Positions 45,187 to 53,205 of a stretch of 64,000 nt of DNA are shown here, piece after piece. The notes beneath the pieces were generated by a model. The model was not told where the DNA came from. It saw only the letters and a list, made by a program, of their open reading frames with translations, and ran no database searches. The DNA lies in assembly GCF_015694525.1 (NCBI RefSeq), contig NZ_JADQDM010000004.1:248001-312000 (forward strand), in the 5' to 3' direction. Position 1 is the first letter of the stretch; every line of letters starts with the position of its first letter. The DNA is from Hymenobacter ruricola (GTDB taxonomy: Bacteria > Bacteroidota > Bacteroidia > Cytophagales > Hymenobacteraceae). The translations under genes were made by a program, and so were the position numbers.

Positions 45187-46038
45187 ATGCGCACCATCAA
45201 GCAGTTGCACCGGGCCGTTAATGCCCCCATTGCCGACCTCGTGACTTACCGGGCGCTGCCCACTAGCTCGGTGGAGTACCTCGACCCGTTTCTGTTTCTG
45301 AACCACCACGGCCCGCAGGTGTACCGGCCCAGCAACAAGGGCCTGCCCTTCGGCCCGCACCCACACCGCGGGTTCGAGACGGTGACCTTTATTCTGGAAG
45401 GCGACATCCTGCACAAGGACACCGGCGGGCACGAAAGCGTGATAAACGCCGGCGGCATTCAGTGGATGACGGCCGGCAGCGGCCTGATTCACGCCGAAGT
45501 TTCCTCCGAAGCGTTCAAGCAAACGGGCGGGCCGCTCGAAATCCTGCAACTCTGGGTGAACCTGCCGGCCAAAGACAAAATGGTGGCGCCGCGCTACATC
45601 GGGCTGCAAAAAGACGAGATTCCGGCCGTGACGCTGGATGGCGGGGTGGTCGTGCACGCCGTGTCGGGCGAGTGGGCCGGCACCGCCGGGGCCGTGCAGC
45701 CGCTGGCCGACGTGGCCCTGGCCTGGCTGGAGTTGCCGGCTGGCAGCCGCGTGGTGCTGCCCGTGGCGGCGGCGCGCACCGTTTTCTTCTACGTGGTGCG
45801 CGGCGCGGTGCAGGTGAGCGGCGCCGAAGCCCAAGCCCGCCAGCTGGTCGAGTTCAACCACGACGGCGACGAGCTGGCCATTGCGGCCCTGGCCGATGCC
45901 GTGCTGCTGCTGGGCCACGCGCTGCCGTTTAATGAACCGGTGGTGTCCTACGGGCCGTTTGTGATGAACACCGAGGCCGAGATTCAGCAAGCCTACCGCG
46001 ACTACCAAAGCGGGGCTTTCGGCGCCTGGAAAGGCTAG
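45187..46038 (+). CDS. pirin family protein
   Basis: This 283-residue bicupin is a pirin. The N-terminal metal site is visible as LNHHGPQVY (about residues 38-46) and GPHPHRGFETVTFILEGD (about 57-75), with a later HAEV (about 104) and E completing the iron site. The C-terminal cupin is degenerate and ends YQSGAFGAWKG. Bacterial pirins act as quercetinases or metal-dependent regulators; which applies here is unknown. The ATG at 45187 is the homologous start. Confidence 0.93.
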   Translation: MRTIKQLHRAVNAPIADLVTYRALPTSSVEYLDPFLFLNHHGPQVYRPSNKGLPFGPHPHRGFETVTFILEGDILHKDTGGHESVINAGGIQWMTAGSGLIHAEVSSEAFKQTGGPLEILQLWVNLPAKDKMVAPRYIGLQKDEIPAVTLDGGVVVHAVSGEWAGTAGAVQPLADVALAWLELPAGSRVVLPVAAARTVFFYVVRGAVQVSGAEAQARQLVEFNHDGDELAIAALADAVLLLGHALPFNEPVVSYGPFVMNTEAEIQQAYRDYQSGAFGAWKG

Positions 46039-46149
46039 TTTAACGAAAAGCCGCGCCGCCGCATAACCTCAACCGCGCGTTGATGGTTGAGGCGTGCAGC
46101 CAGCGCAATTCGCGCCTGCGGGCCAGTTGCCGGCTTTGCTTTTGTCTTC

Positions 46150-46581
46150 ATGTTGTTAATGCTCAAACCTTCGCCCCGCACCCTTTATTTCGAAAACAGC
46201 ATTGGCCGAATCTGGGAAGAGCCCCAGGGCTACGTACGGCTGGAATACCGGCCCGGCGCGCGCGAAATGGTGCAGTTTCGGGCCCTGCTCACGCATCTGG
46301 CGCAGGCCCTGCTGCGGCGCCAGTGGTCGAAGGCGCTGATTGACCAGCGCGCCATGGCGCCCTACACCCCCGCCGAGCTCGACTGGATGACCAACGAGTG
46401 GCTGCCCGGCGCCGTGCGCGACTGCGGCTACCGCCACGGCGCCGCCCTGGTGGCGCACGACGTATTCGCCCGCCTCGCCATGAACCAGCTGGTGATGGCC
46501 AACCGCGGCCTGGCGCACGTGTACCGCACCTTCGAGAACGAAGCCGAGGCGACTGAGTGGCTGGAGTCGGTAGGGAGTTAG
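46150..46581 (+). CDS. small STAS/SEC14-like family protein, member 3
   Basis: The 143-residue protein is a close paralogue of the one at 27485. Common elements are WLPGAVRDCGYRHGAALV, the preceding PYTPAELDW, and the final AHVYRTFENEAEATEWL. The start at 46150 is the first ATG in a plausible context (46159 is next). It ends exactly where palindromic copy h begins. The function is unknown. Confidence 0.6.
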   Translation: MLLMLKPSPRTLYFENSIGRIWEEPQGYVRLEYRPGAREMVQFRALLTHLAQALLRRQWSKALIDQRAMAPYTPAELDWMTNEWLPGAVRDCGYRHGAALVAHDVFARLAMNQLVMANRGLAHVYRTFENEAEATEWLESVGS

Positions 46582-46687
46582 AAAAACGGCTGTCATCCTG
46601 AGCGCAGCGAAGGACCTTTTCACGTCAGAATATAGCATTCCAACGTGAAAAGGTCCTTCGCTGCGCTCAGGATGACAGCCGTTTTTC
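46581..46687. repeat. long palindromic intergenic element, copy h
   Basis: The 45-bp perfect arms (46581-46625 and 46643-46687) have a core CATCCTGAGCGCAGCGAAGG and A/T-rich outer ends. The element exactly fills the space between two convergent stop codons and could serve as a bidirectional terminator. Confidence 0.92.
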
Positions 46688-47920
46688 TTACCCCTTAACC
46701 CCTGCCGCCAACTCCACGTCCACCTGCCCGGCCAGCAGGTCCTCAAACGTCTGGCGGCGGCGGATGAGGCGCAGCTCGCCGCTTTCGTCCAGCAGCACTT
46801 CGGCCGGGCGGGGGCGCGAGTTGAAGCTGCTGCTCATCTCGAAGCCGTAGGCGCCCGCGTTGTGGAAAGCCAGCAGGTCGTTTTCGCGGATTTCGGGCAG
46901 CAGCCGGTCCCAGGCGAAGGTGTCGGTTTCGCAGATGTTGCCCACCACGGTGTAGAGGCGCTCGGTGCCCTTGGGGTTGGTCAGGTTGCTGATGTGGTGG
47001 TAGCTGTCGTAGAACATGGGCCGAATCAGGTGGTTGAAGCCCGAGTTCACGCCCGCAAACACCGTGGCGGTGGTTTGCTTCACCACGGCCACGTTCACCA
47101 GCAGGAAGCCGGATTCGCTCACCAGGTACTTACCCGGCTCAAACCAGCATTCCAGCGCGCGGCCGTATTCTTTCTCGAAGGCTTTGAAGGCCTGCGCCAC
47201 CTGCGTGCCCAGCGCGTTCACGTCGGTTTCGGGGTCGCCGGGCTTGTAGGGCACCTTGAAGCCCGAGCCCAGGTCCAGAAACTCCAAATCGGGGAAGCGC
47301 GTGGCGGCGTCGAACAGAATGTCCAGGGCCCGCATGAACACGCCCACGTCCTTGATTTCGGAGCCCGTGTGCATGTGCAGGCCGCGCACGTGCAGGCCGG
47401 TGCCCTTCACCACGCGCTCCAGGTGCCGCATCTGGTGGATGCTGATGCCGAATTTGGAGTCGATGTGGCCGGTTTGAATCTTGTAGTTGCCGCCGGCCTC
47501 GATGTGCGGGTTCAGGCGTACGCACACCGGGTACGAGCCCCCAAACGTGGCCCCGAAGCGCTCCAGCAGCGAGATGTTGTCGATGTTGAGGTTGACGCCC
47601 AGGTTTTTGGCTTCCACCAACTCCTCAAACGTTACCGAGTTGGGCGTGAACAGAATGTCATCTGGCGCGAAGCCGACGTGCAGGCCCAGCTTAACTTCGT
47701 TGATGCTCACGCAGTCGAGCCCCGAGCCCAGCCCGTGGATGCGGCGTAGCACGGCCACGTTGCTCAAGGCTTTGCAGGCGTAGAAAAAGCGCGTTTTGTG
47801 CCCCTTGAAAGCGGTGGTCAGCTTCTCATACTGCCGCGTGATGGCGGCGGCGTTGTAAACGTAAAGCGGGGTGCCGAACTGCTCGGCGGCGGCGCGCAGC
47901 GCCTCGTTGATATTCGACAT
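46688..47920 (-). CDS. lysA: diaminopimelate decarboxylase
   Basis: The 410-residue protein is LysA, which decarboxylates meso-diaminopimelate to lysine in the last step of lysine synthesis. It is a PLP enzyme of fold III. The Schiff-base lysine lies in FFYACKALSNVAVL (about residue 49). HIDSKFGIS, HMHTGSEI, FLDLGSGFKVPY, CWFEPGKYLV and GNICETDTF provide the phosphate, substrate and active-site cysteine motifs. The start at 47920 matches the family; the frame stays open upstream into repeat i. A -7 box sits 5 bases before the ATG. Confidence 0.96.
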   Translation of the reverse strand: MSNINEALRAAAEQFGTPLYVYNAAAITRQYEKLTTAFKGHKTRFFYACKALSNVAVLRRIHGLGSGLDCVSINEVKLGLHVGFAPDDILFTPNSVTFEELVEAKNLGVNLNIDNISLLERFGATFGGSYPVCVRLNPHIEAGGNYKIQTGHIDSKFGISIHQMRHLERVVKGTGLHVRGLHMHTGSEIKDVGVFMRALDILFDAATRFPDLEFLDLGSGFKVPYKPGDPETDVNALGTQVAQAFKAFEKEYGRALECWFEPGKYLVSESGFLLVNVAVVKQTTATVFAGVNSGFNHLIRPMFYDSYHHISNLTNPKGTERLYTVVGNICETDTFAWDRLLPEIRENDLLAFHNAGAYGFEMSSSFNSRPRPAEVLLDESGELRLIRRRQTFEDLLAGQVDVELAAGVKG

Positions 47921-47925
47921 AATTA

Positions 47926-47950
47926 CAAAAGTACGACTTGGAAGAGTCGT
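47926..47950 (-). promoter_or_regulatory. lysA -7 box with overlapping operator-like dyad
   Basis: On the minus strand TACTTTTG (47926-47933) fits TAnnTTTG and lies 5 bases before the lysA ATG. ACGACT and AGTCGT, spaced by 6 bases (47933-47950), form a dyad that touches the promoter's upstream edge, a possible repressor site. Confidence 0.5.
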
Positions 47951-47973
47951 TGAATGGGCCGTTTCAACCCAAC

Positions 47974-48070
47974 GAACGTCATGCAGAGCGCGGCGCAGCA
48001 TCTTTACCGCAGCAAGTAGTTTGATTGCGTTACGCGGTAAAGATGCTGCGCCGCGCTCTGCATGACGTTC
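47974..48070. repeat. long palindromic intergenic element, copy i
   Basis: The 37-bp perfect arms (47974-48010 and 48034-48070) have a core CATGCAGAGCGCGGCGCAGC. It lies between divergent lysA and the DinB-like gene, so here it cannot serve as a terminator. Confidence 0.92.
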
Positions 48071-48115
48071 TTTCTTGCTGCTTAATTCCCCTGTTTTGTC
48101 CTCATCTCGTTTCCA

Positions 48116-48643
48116 ATGCCTGCTCCTCAACCTCTCGAAGTCTGGCTGCGCGGCCCGCTGCCCGGCGTGCCGGCCCTGCTCCAGCCCGTGGCCCACGCCC
48201 TGCTGCAGGCCCGCGAAGAACTAACCGCCGCCCTGCACGACTTTCCGCCCGCGCTGCTCAACGAGCGGCCCGCGGGCGTGGCCTCCGTGGGCTTCCACCT
48301 CCAGCACCTGGCCGGCGTGCTCAACCGCCTGCTAACCTACGCCCGCGCCGAAGCCTTGACCGACAGCCAGTTCGCCGATTTTCACGCCGAAGTGCCGCCG
48401 CTGCCCATCGAGCCCGAAGCGGTGCAGCGGCTGGTGGCGCGTTTCAGCCAGGAAGTCGACGCGGCGCTGGCCCAGCTGCAAACCACCGACGTGGCCACCC
48501 TCGCGGAGGGGCGCGGCGTGGGCCGGGCCCAGGTGCCGTCCACCGTCATCGGCATCCTGACCCACGCCGCCGAACACACCACGCGCCACCTCGGCCAGCT
48601 GCTGGTAACGGCCAAGTGGGTGCGCAGCTTGAGCTTGGTTTGA
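48116..48643 (+). CDS. DinB family protein
   Basis: The 175-residue protein has the four-helix DinB/YfiT-like fold. Three metal-binding histidines are visible: in FHLQHLAGVLNRLL (about residue 61-64), and EHTTRHLGQLL near the end (H155 and H159 region). Family members act as thiol-dependent transferases, for example with mycothiol or bacillithiol. The substrate is unknown. It lies between two palindromic repeats, i and j. Confidence 0.88.
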   Translation: MPAPQPLEVWLRGPLPGVPALLQPVAHALLQAREELTAALHDFPPALLNERPAGVASVGFHLQHLAGVLNRLLTYARAEALTDSQFADFHAEVPPLPIEPEAVQRLVARFSQEVDAALAQLQTTDVATLAEGRGVGRAQVPSTVIGILTHAAEHTTRHLGQLLVTAKWVRSLSLV

Positions 48644-48655
48644 AGCGAATGAAAA

Positions 48656-48749
48656 AACGTCATGCAGCGCGCCGCGAAGCATCTCTACCGCGCAAGTAAT
48701 TGGTTTGCGTTGCACGGTAGAGATGCTTCGCGGCGCGCTGCATGACGTT
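48656..48749. repeat. long palindromic intergenic element, copy j
   Basis: The 35-bp perfect arms (48656-48690 and 48715-48749) have a core CATGCAGCGCGCCGCGAAGC. It lies between the convergent DinB-like and oxidoreductase genes. Confidence 0.92.
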
Positions 48750-48755
48750 CTGTTA

Positions 48756-49865
<1,110 letters not shown>

Positions 49866-49984
49866 TCAGCAACCAAGCTGCCTTAACCCACTTTTGGCCG
49901 TCCGGGTTATCGGCAGCCCGATAAACGGCCACTGTAACATCGAAACTGGGCACCGCGGACAGCCACGGCCGGTGGCCGGGACCG

Positions 49985-49992
49985 TACCTTTG
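49985..49992 (+). promoter_or_regulatory. candidate -7 promoter box
   Basis: TACCTTTG matches TAnnTTTG and lies 26 bases before the DUF4833 ATG at 50019. Confidence 0.5.
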
Positions 49993-50018
49993 TGGCCTCC
50001 TCGTATTGGCCCGAAAAA

Positions 50019-50555
50019 ATGTCGGCAACGGTCTTTCTGCTGTTCTTTACCCTGCTTTTTGTCCCGGCGCAGGCCCCGCCACCAGCCCTCGTGTTTCCGG
50101 TGCCCAGCGGCGTGGCCCGCCAGCTATTCTACCTGCAGCGCGACCCCAACACCAACACGGTGATTTACCAGCTGAACGTGGACCGCGCCGGCCGCCTCGA
50201 CGAGGACGAGCCCGTGAACGCCTTCTGGATTCGCTACGACGAGCACGGCGAGCGCAAGGAGCTGAACTTCATTCAGCGCAAGTTTGCCTACGGCCTCACC
50301 GCCGAAAAGCTGGCCGCCGACAGGTACGAGCTGAAGTTTGCGGCCTACAACAAGGTTCGTTTCTTCCTGCAAAAGTCGCTCATCGACAAGAGTTTTCACG
50401 TGTTTGCCACGCTCGGCGGCAAGCAGCTGCAGCTGGAGCGTGTGTTTCTGCGCATCGAAGGCGGCACGTTTTGGGTGCCCAACGTGAAGTACATCGAATT
50501 CAAGGGCCTGAACACTGCCACCCGCGAGCCGCTGACGGAGCGCATCATGCTGTAG
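50019..50555 (+). CDS. secreted DUF4833 protein
   Basis: The 178-residue protein has a signal peptide (MSATVFLLFFTLLFVPAQA). The mature part matches DUF4833. It reads FYLQRDPNTNTVIYQLNVD, VNAFWIRYDEHGERKELNFIQ, FAYGLTAEKLAADRYELKFA and VFLRIEGGTFWVPNVKYIEF. The domain is beta-rich and periplasmic, of unknown function. An ATG at 49992 would add nine residues and spoil the signal peptide, so I prefer 50019. Confidence 0.85.
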   Translation: MSATVFLLFFTLLFVPAQAPPPALVFPVPSGVARQLFYLQRDPNTNTVIYQLNVDRAGRLDEDEPVNAFWIRYDEHGERKELNFIQRKFAYGLTAEKLAADRYELKFAAYNKVRFFLQKSLIDKSFHVFATLGGKQLQLERVFLRIEGGTFWVPNVKYIEFKGLNTATREPLTERIML

Positions 50556-50571
50556 CGGCGGCCTCGGGCCG

Positions 50572-50601
50572 TTTGGATTTCTGGCGGGCGTGCCTATCTT
50601 G
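50572..50601 (+). promoter_or_regulatory. promoter of the aromatic amino-acid operon
   Basis: TTTG at 50572-50575 and TATCTTG at 50595-50601, spaced by 19 bases, resemble the -33/-7 pattern with one T short in the -7 box. The first leader ATG follows 20 bases later. Confidence 0.55.
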
Positions 50602-50621
50602 CCGCCGCAACCAACCCGCTC

Positions 50622-50675
50622 ATGCTCCAGACGCGCACCTTTTTCGGCTATTATTACCTCTACGCCCCCGCGTAG
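50622..50675 (+). CDS. aromatic leader peptide 1 (Phe/Tyr-rich)
   Basis: A 17-codon open frame encodes MLQTRTFFGYYYLYAPA and then TAG. Six of the 17 residues are Phe or Tyr (FF, YYY, Y). The last codons and the stop lie in a perfect 8-bp hairpin (CTCTACGC with GCGTAGAG, 50658-50677), like a pause hairpin. An intrinsic terminator follows at 50714-50745. The downstream operon makes phenylalanine and tyrosine precursors. This is the classic layout of ribosome-mediated attenuation: with scarce charged tRNA(Phe/Tyr), the ribosome stalls and the terminator should not form. I cannot identify the antiterminator pairing by eye. Translation is inferred, not shown. Confidence 0.8.
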   Translation: MLQTRTFFGYYYLYAPA

Positions 50676-50713
50676 AGTGAGCCGTCGTTTGTAGCTAACC
50701 CGCAGACTTCTCC

Positions 50714-50745
50714 AGCGCCGCTCGTTCATCGGGAGGCGCTTTTTT
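50714..50745 (+). terminator. attenuator terminator 1
   Basis: AGCGCC (50714-50719) pairs with GGCGCT (50735-50740), with extra pairs inside, and six T follow (50740-50745). It lies between leader 1 and leader 2. Confidence 0.8.
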
Positions 50746-50746
50746 A

Positions 50747-50845
50747 ATGCCCGATTCACTCATGCTACCCTCGCCGCAGGCTCTTTCTTATTACGGCTAT
50801 TACTCCTTCTGCCCGAAGAAGCCGGCCCGCTGTTGCCCGAGTTAA
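50747..50845 (+). CDS. aromatic leader peptide 2 (Tyr/Phe-rich)
   Basis: A second short frame encodes a 32-residue peptide from 50747, or 27 residues from the in-frame ATG at 50762. It contains YYGYYSF (residues 15-21) and ends CPKKPARCCPS before TAA. Five of seven residues in the run are Tyr or Phe. Terminator 2 follows at 50875-50901. Layout and residue bias repeat those of leader 1, though the surrounding sequence differs, so this is a second attenuator in series. Stalling at either leader alone would not free the other terminator; both need scarce Tyr or Phe. Translation is inferred. Confidence 0.75.
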   Translation: MPDSLMLPSPQALSYYGYYSFCPKKPARCCPS

Positions 50846-50874
50846 TCCCTCCAACTCACCGCCAACAACCCCAG

Positions 50875-50901
50875 GGCCCCCGCATTTCGGAGGCCTTTTT
50901 T
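50875..50901 (+). terminator. attenuator terminator 2
   Basis: GGCCCCCG (50875-50882) and CGGAGGCC (50888-50895) pair with one mismatch around a 5-base loop, and six T follow. The aminotransferase ATG is 14 bases further on. Confidence 0.8.
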
Positions 50902-50914
50902 ATTGCCTATTCCC

Positions 50915-52126
50915 ATGCATATTTCCGTGGCCCGCCGCCTGGCCCATACCGGCGAATACTACTTCTCGCGCAAGCTGCGCGAGCTGGCCGCCCTGAACGC
51001 GGCCGGCGCCAGCATCATTAACCTCGGCATCGGCAGCCCCGATTTGCCGCCGCACCCCAGTGTGGTGGCGGCCCTGGCGGCCGGCGCCACCCAGCCCGGC
51101 GCCCACGGCTACCAGGGCTACCAGGGCACGCCGGCCCTGCGCGGTGCCCTGGCCGAATTCTACCAGCGGCACTACGGCGTGACGCTGGACCCCGCCGGTG
51201 AAATCCTGCCGCTGCTGGGCTCCAAAGAAGGCCTCATGCACATCGCCATGACCTTTCTGGAAGCCGGCGACGCGGTGCTCATCCCCAACCCCGGCTACCC
51301 CACCTACCGCGCCGTGGCCGAAATCAGCGGGGCCGAAGTGCGCGAGTACGACCTGTGCGCCGCGGCCGGCTGGCTGCCCGATTTGGAAGCCCTGGCCCGA
51401 ACCGACCTTTCGCGGGTGAAGCTCATGCTGGTGAACTACCCGCACATGCCCACCGGTGCCGCGGCCGACGAGGCCTTTCTGACCCAATTGGTGGCCTTTG
51501 CCCGGCGGCACCACATCCTGCTGGTGCACGACAACCCCTACGGCTTCATCCTGAACGAAACGCCGCCGCTGAGCCTGCTGGCCGTGCCCGGCGCCCGTGA
51601 GGTGGCGCTGGAGCTGAATTCGCTCAGCAAGTCGCACAACTTGGCCGGCTGGCGCGTGGGCATGCTGTGCGGCCGCGCCGACCTTATTGGCGAGGTGCTG
51701 CGCTTCAAAAGCAACATGGATTCGGGCATGTTTTTGCCGGTGCAGCAGGCGGCCGTGGCGGCCCTGGCGCTGGGCCCCGAGTGGTTTGCGGAGCTAAATG
51801 CCACCTACCGCGCCCGCCGCGAGCTGGTGCGGGCGCTGCTGCGCGCCCTGGGCTGCGCACCGGCGCCGGGCCAGGTGGGCCTGTTCGTGTGGGCCGCCGT
51901 GCCGCCCGAGTACGCCGACGGTTACGCCCTGAGCGATGCCGTGCTGGCCGAAGCGCGGGTGTTTCTCACGCCGGGCGGCATTTTCGGCAGCAACGGGCGG
52001 GGCTACGTGCGGGCCAGCCTCTGCCAGCCCGAGGGCGTGCTGCGCGAGGCCCTGGACCGGGTGCAGCCGGCTGTCATTCTGAGCGCAGCGAAGGACCTTC
52101 TCACGCCTGAACAACTGCCGCGCTGA
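50915..52126 (+). CDS. PLP-dependent aminotransferase of the aromatic operon (class I/II)
   Basis: The 403-residue fold-I aminotransferase starts MHISVARRLAHTGEYYFSRK. Motifs are INLGIGSPDLPPHPSV, PNPGYPTY, NYPHMPTG, VHDNPYGF and the PLP lysine in SLSKSHNLAGWRVGM. It resembles aspartate and LL-diaminopimelate aminotransferases. From its place before tyrA and the DAHP-synthase/chorismate-mutase gene it probably transaminates prephenate, phenylpyruvate or 4-hydroxyphenylpyruvate. The last 20 residues or so (VILSAAKDLLTPEQLPR) are encoded by palindromic repeat k, which has replaced or extended the C-terminus. The frame ends inside the repeat loop. Confidence 0.9.
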   Translation: MHISVARRLAHTGEYYFSRKLRELAALNAAGASIINLGIGSPDLPPHPSVVAALAAGATQPGAHGYQGYQGTPALRGALAEFYQRHYGVTLDPAGEILPLLGSKEGLMHIAMTFLEAGDAVLIPNPGYPTYRAVAEISGAEVREYDLCAAAGWLPDLEALARTDLSRVKLMLVNYPHMPTGAAADEAFLTQLVAFARRHHILLVHDNPYGFILNETPPLSLLAVPGAREVALELNSLSKSHNLAGWRVGMLCGRADLIGEVLRFKSNMDSGMFLPVQQAAVAALALGPEWFAELNATYRARRELVRALLRALGCAPAPGQVGLFVWAAVPPEYADGYALSDAVLAEARVFLTPGGIFGSNGRGYVRASLCQPEGVLREALDRVQPAVILSAAKDLLTPEQLPR

Positions 52127-52163
52127 CGTGACAAGGTCCTTCGCTGCGCTCAGGATGACAGCC
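52069..52163. repeat. long palindromic element, copy k, inside the aminotransferase 3' end
   Basis: The arms 52069-52105 and 52127-52163 pair with about two mismatches. The core is CATTCTGAGCGCAGCGAAGG, the same subfamily as e and h. The left arm is wholly coding for the aminotransferase. Confidence 0.9.
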
Positions 52164-52214
52164 GACTGCACCAATCCGCCAATCCACTAATCCACTATGC
52201 TACAATACAACCAC

Positions 52215-53060
52215 ATGACTATCACCATCATCGGCCTCGGCCTCATCGGCGGCTCATTGGCGCTTAGCCTGCGCCAGCAGGGCTTGGCCCGGCATTTCGT
52301 GGGCGTGGAGGCCAGCCTAGCCCACGCGCGCCGCGCCCTGGAGCTGGGCTTGGTTGATGAAATCGAAACCGACCTTTCCACGGCCGTACGCCAAGCCGAT
52401 TTCATTGTGGTGGCGGTGCCCATGGACGCCATGCTCGCGGTGCTGCCCGCCGTGCTCGATGCCGTGGCCCCGCCCCAGGTCGTCATCGACGTGGGCTCGA
52501 CCAAGCAGGCGTTGCTGGCCGCCGTGGCCAGGCACCCGCGCCGCGGCCGGTTTGTGGCCGCGCACCCCATGGCCGGCACCGAGCATTCGGGGCCGGAGGC
52601 GGCCGTGCCGGGCCTTTTCGATGGCAAAACCGTGGTGCTGTGCGATGCCGAGCAAAGCGACCCCGACGCTGTGCAGCTGGTGGAAAAGCTGTTTGGCGCG
52701 CTGGCGATGCGCCTGCTCTGCCTCGATGCCGCGGCCCACGACCTGCACACGGCCTACGTGTCGCACATCTCGCACATCACCTCGTTTGCGCTGGCCCTCA
52801 CGGTGCTGGAAAAGGAAAAAGAGGAGCAGCGCATCTTCGATTTGGCCAGCGGCGGCTTTGCCTCCACGGTGCGGCTGGCCAAGAGCTCGCCGGCCATGTG
52901 GGTGCCCATCCTCCGCCAAAACCGCCTGAACGTGCTCGACGTGCTCGATGAGCATTTGCACCAGCTGCAGCACCTGCGCAAGCTGCTGGCGCGGGAGGAT
53001 TACGGCAGCCTGACCCAGCAGATTGAGCAAGCCAATCACATTCGCAAAATCCTGCCCTAA
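52215..53060 (+). CDS. tyrA: prephenate dehydrogenase
   Basis: The 281-residue protein converts prephenate to 4-hydroxyphenylpyruvate with NAD(P) for tyrosine synthesis. The Rossmann motif is IIGLGLIGGSLALSL (residues about 5-19). Then come VVAVPMDAMLAVLP, VIDVGSTKQALL, HPMAGTEHSGPEAA with the conserved His, and a helical C-terminal domain (HDLHTAYVSHISHITSFALA). No ACT domain is present. I use the ATG at 52215; an ATG at 52197 adds six residues. It is the second enzyme of the operon behind the leaders. Confidence 0.93.
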   Translation: MTITIIGLGLIGGSLALSLRQQGLARHFVGVEASLAHARRALELGLVDEIETDLSTAVRQADFIVVAVPMDAMLAVLPAVLDAVAPPQVVIDVGSTKQALLAAVARHPRRGRFVAAHPMAGTEHSGPEAAVPGLFDGKTVVLCDAEQSDPDAVQLVEKLFGALAMRLLCLDAAAHDLHTAYVSHISHITSFALALTVLEKEKEEQRIFDLASGGFASTVRLAKSSPAMWVPILRQNRLNVLDVLDEHLHQLQHLRKLLAREDYGSLTQQIEQANHIRKILP

Positions 53061-53075
53061 GGGCCAAAACAGCAC

Positions 53076-53172
53076 GTCATGTCGAGCTTGTCGAGACATC
53101 TCGCGTGGGGCAGTAATCCAATCGATTGACTCAGTGACCCAAGCAAGATGCTTCGACTGCGCTCAGCATGAC
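53076..53172. repeat. chimeric palindromic element, copy l
   Basis: The left half (53076-53104) has the CATGTCGAGCTTGTCGAGAC core of copy g. The right half (about 53146-53172) has GATGCTTCGACTGCGCTCAGCATGACC-like sequence of another subfamily. The arms no longer pair except at the ends. It lies between tyrA and the next gene. Confidence 0.8.
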
Positions 53173-53205
53173 CGTCTGAAATAAAATAAAAACCAACCTA
53201 TTCCC

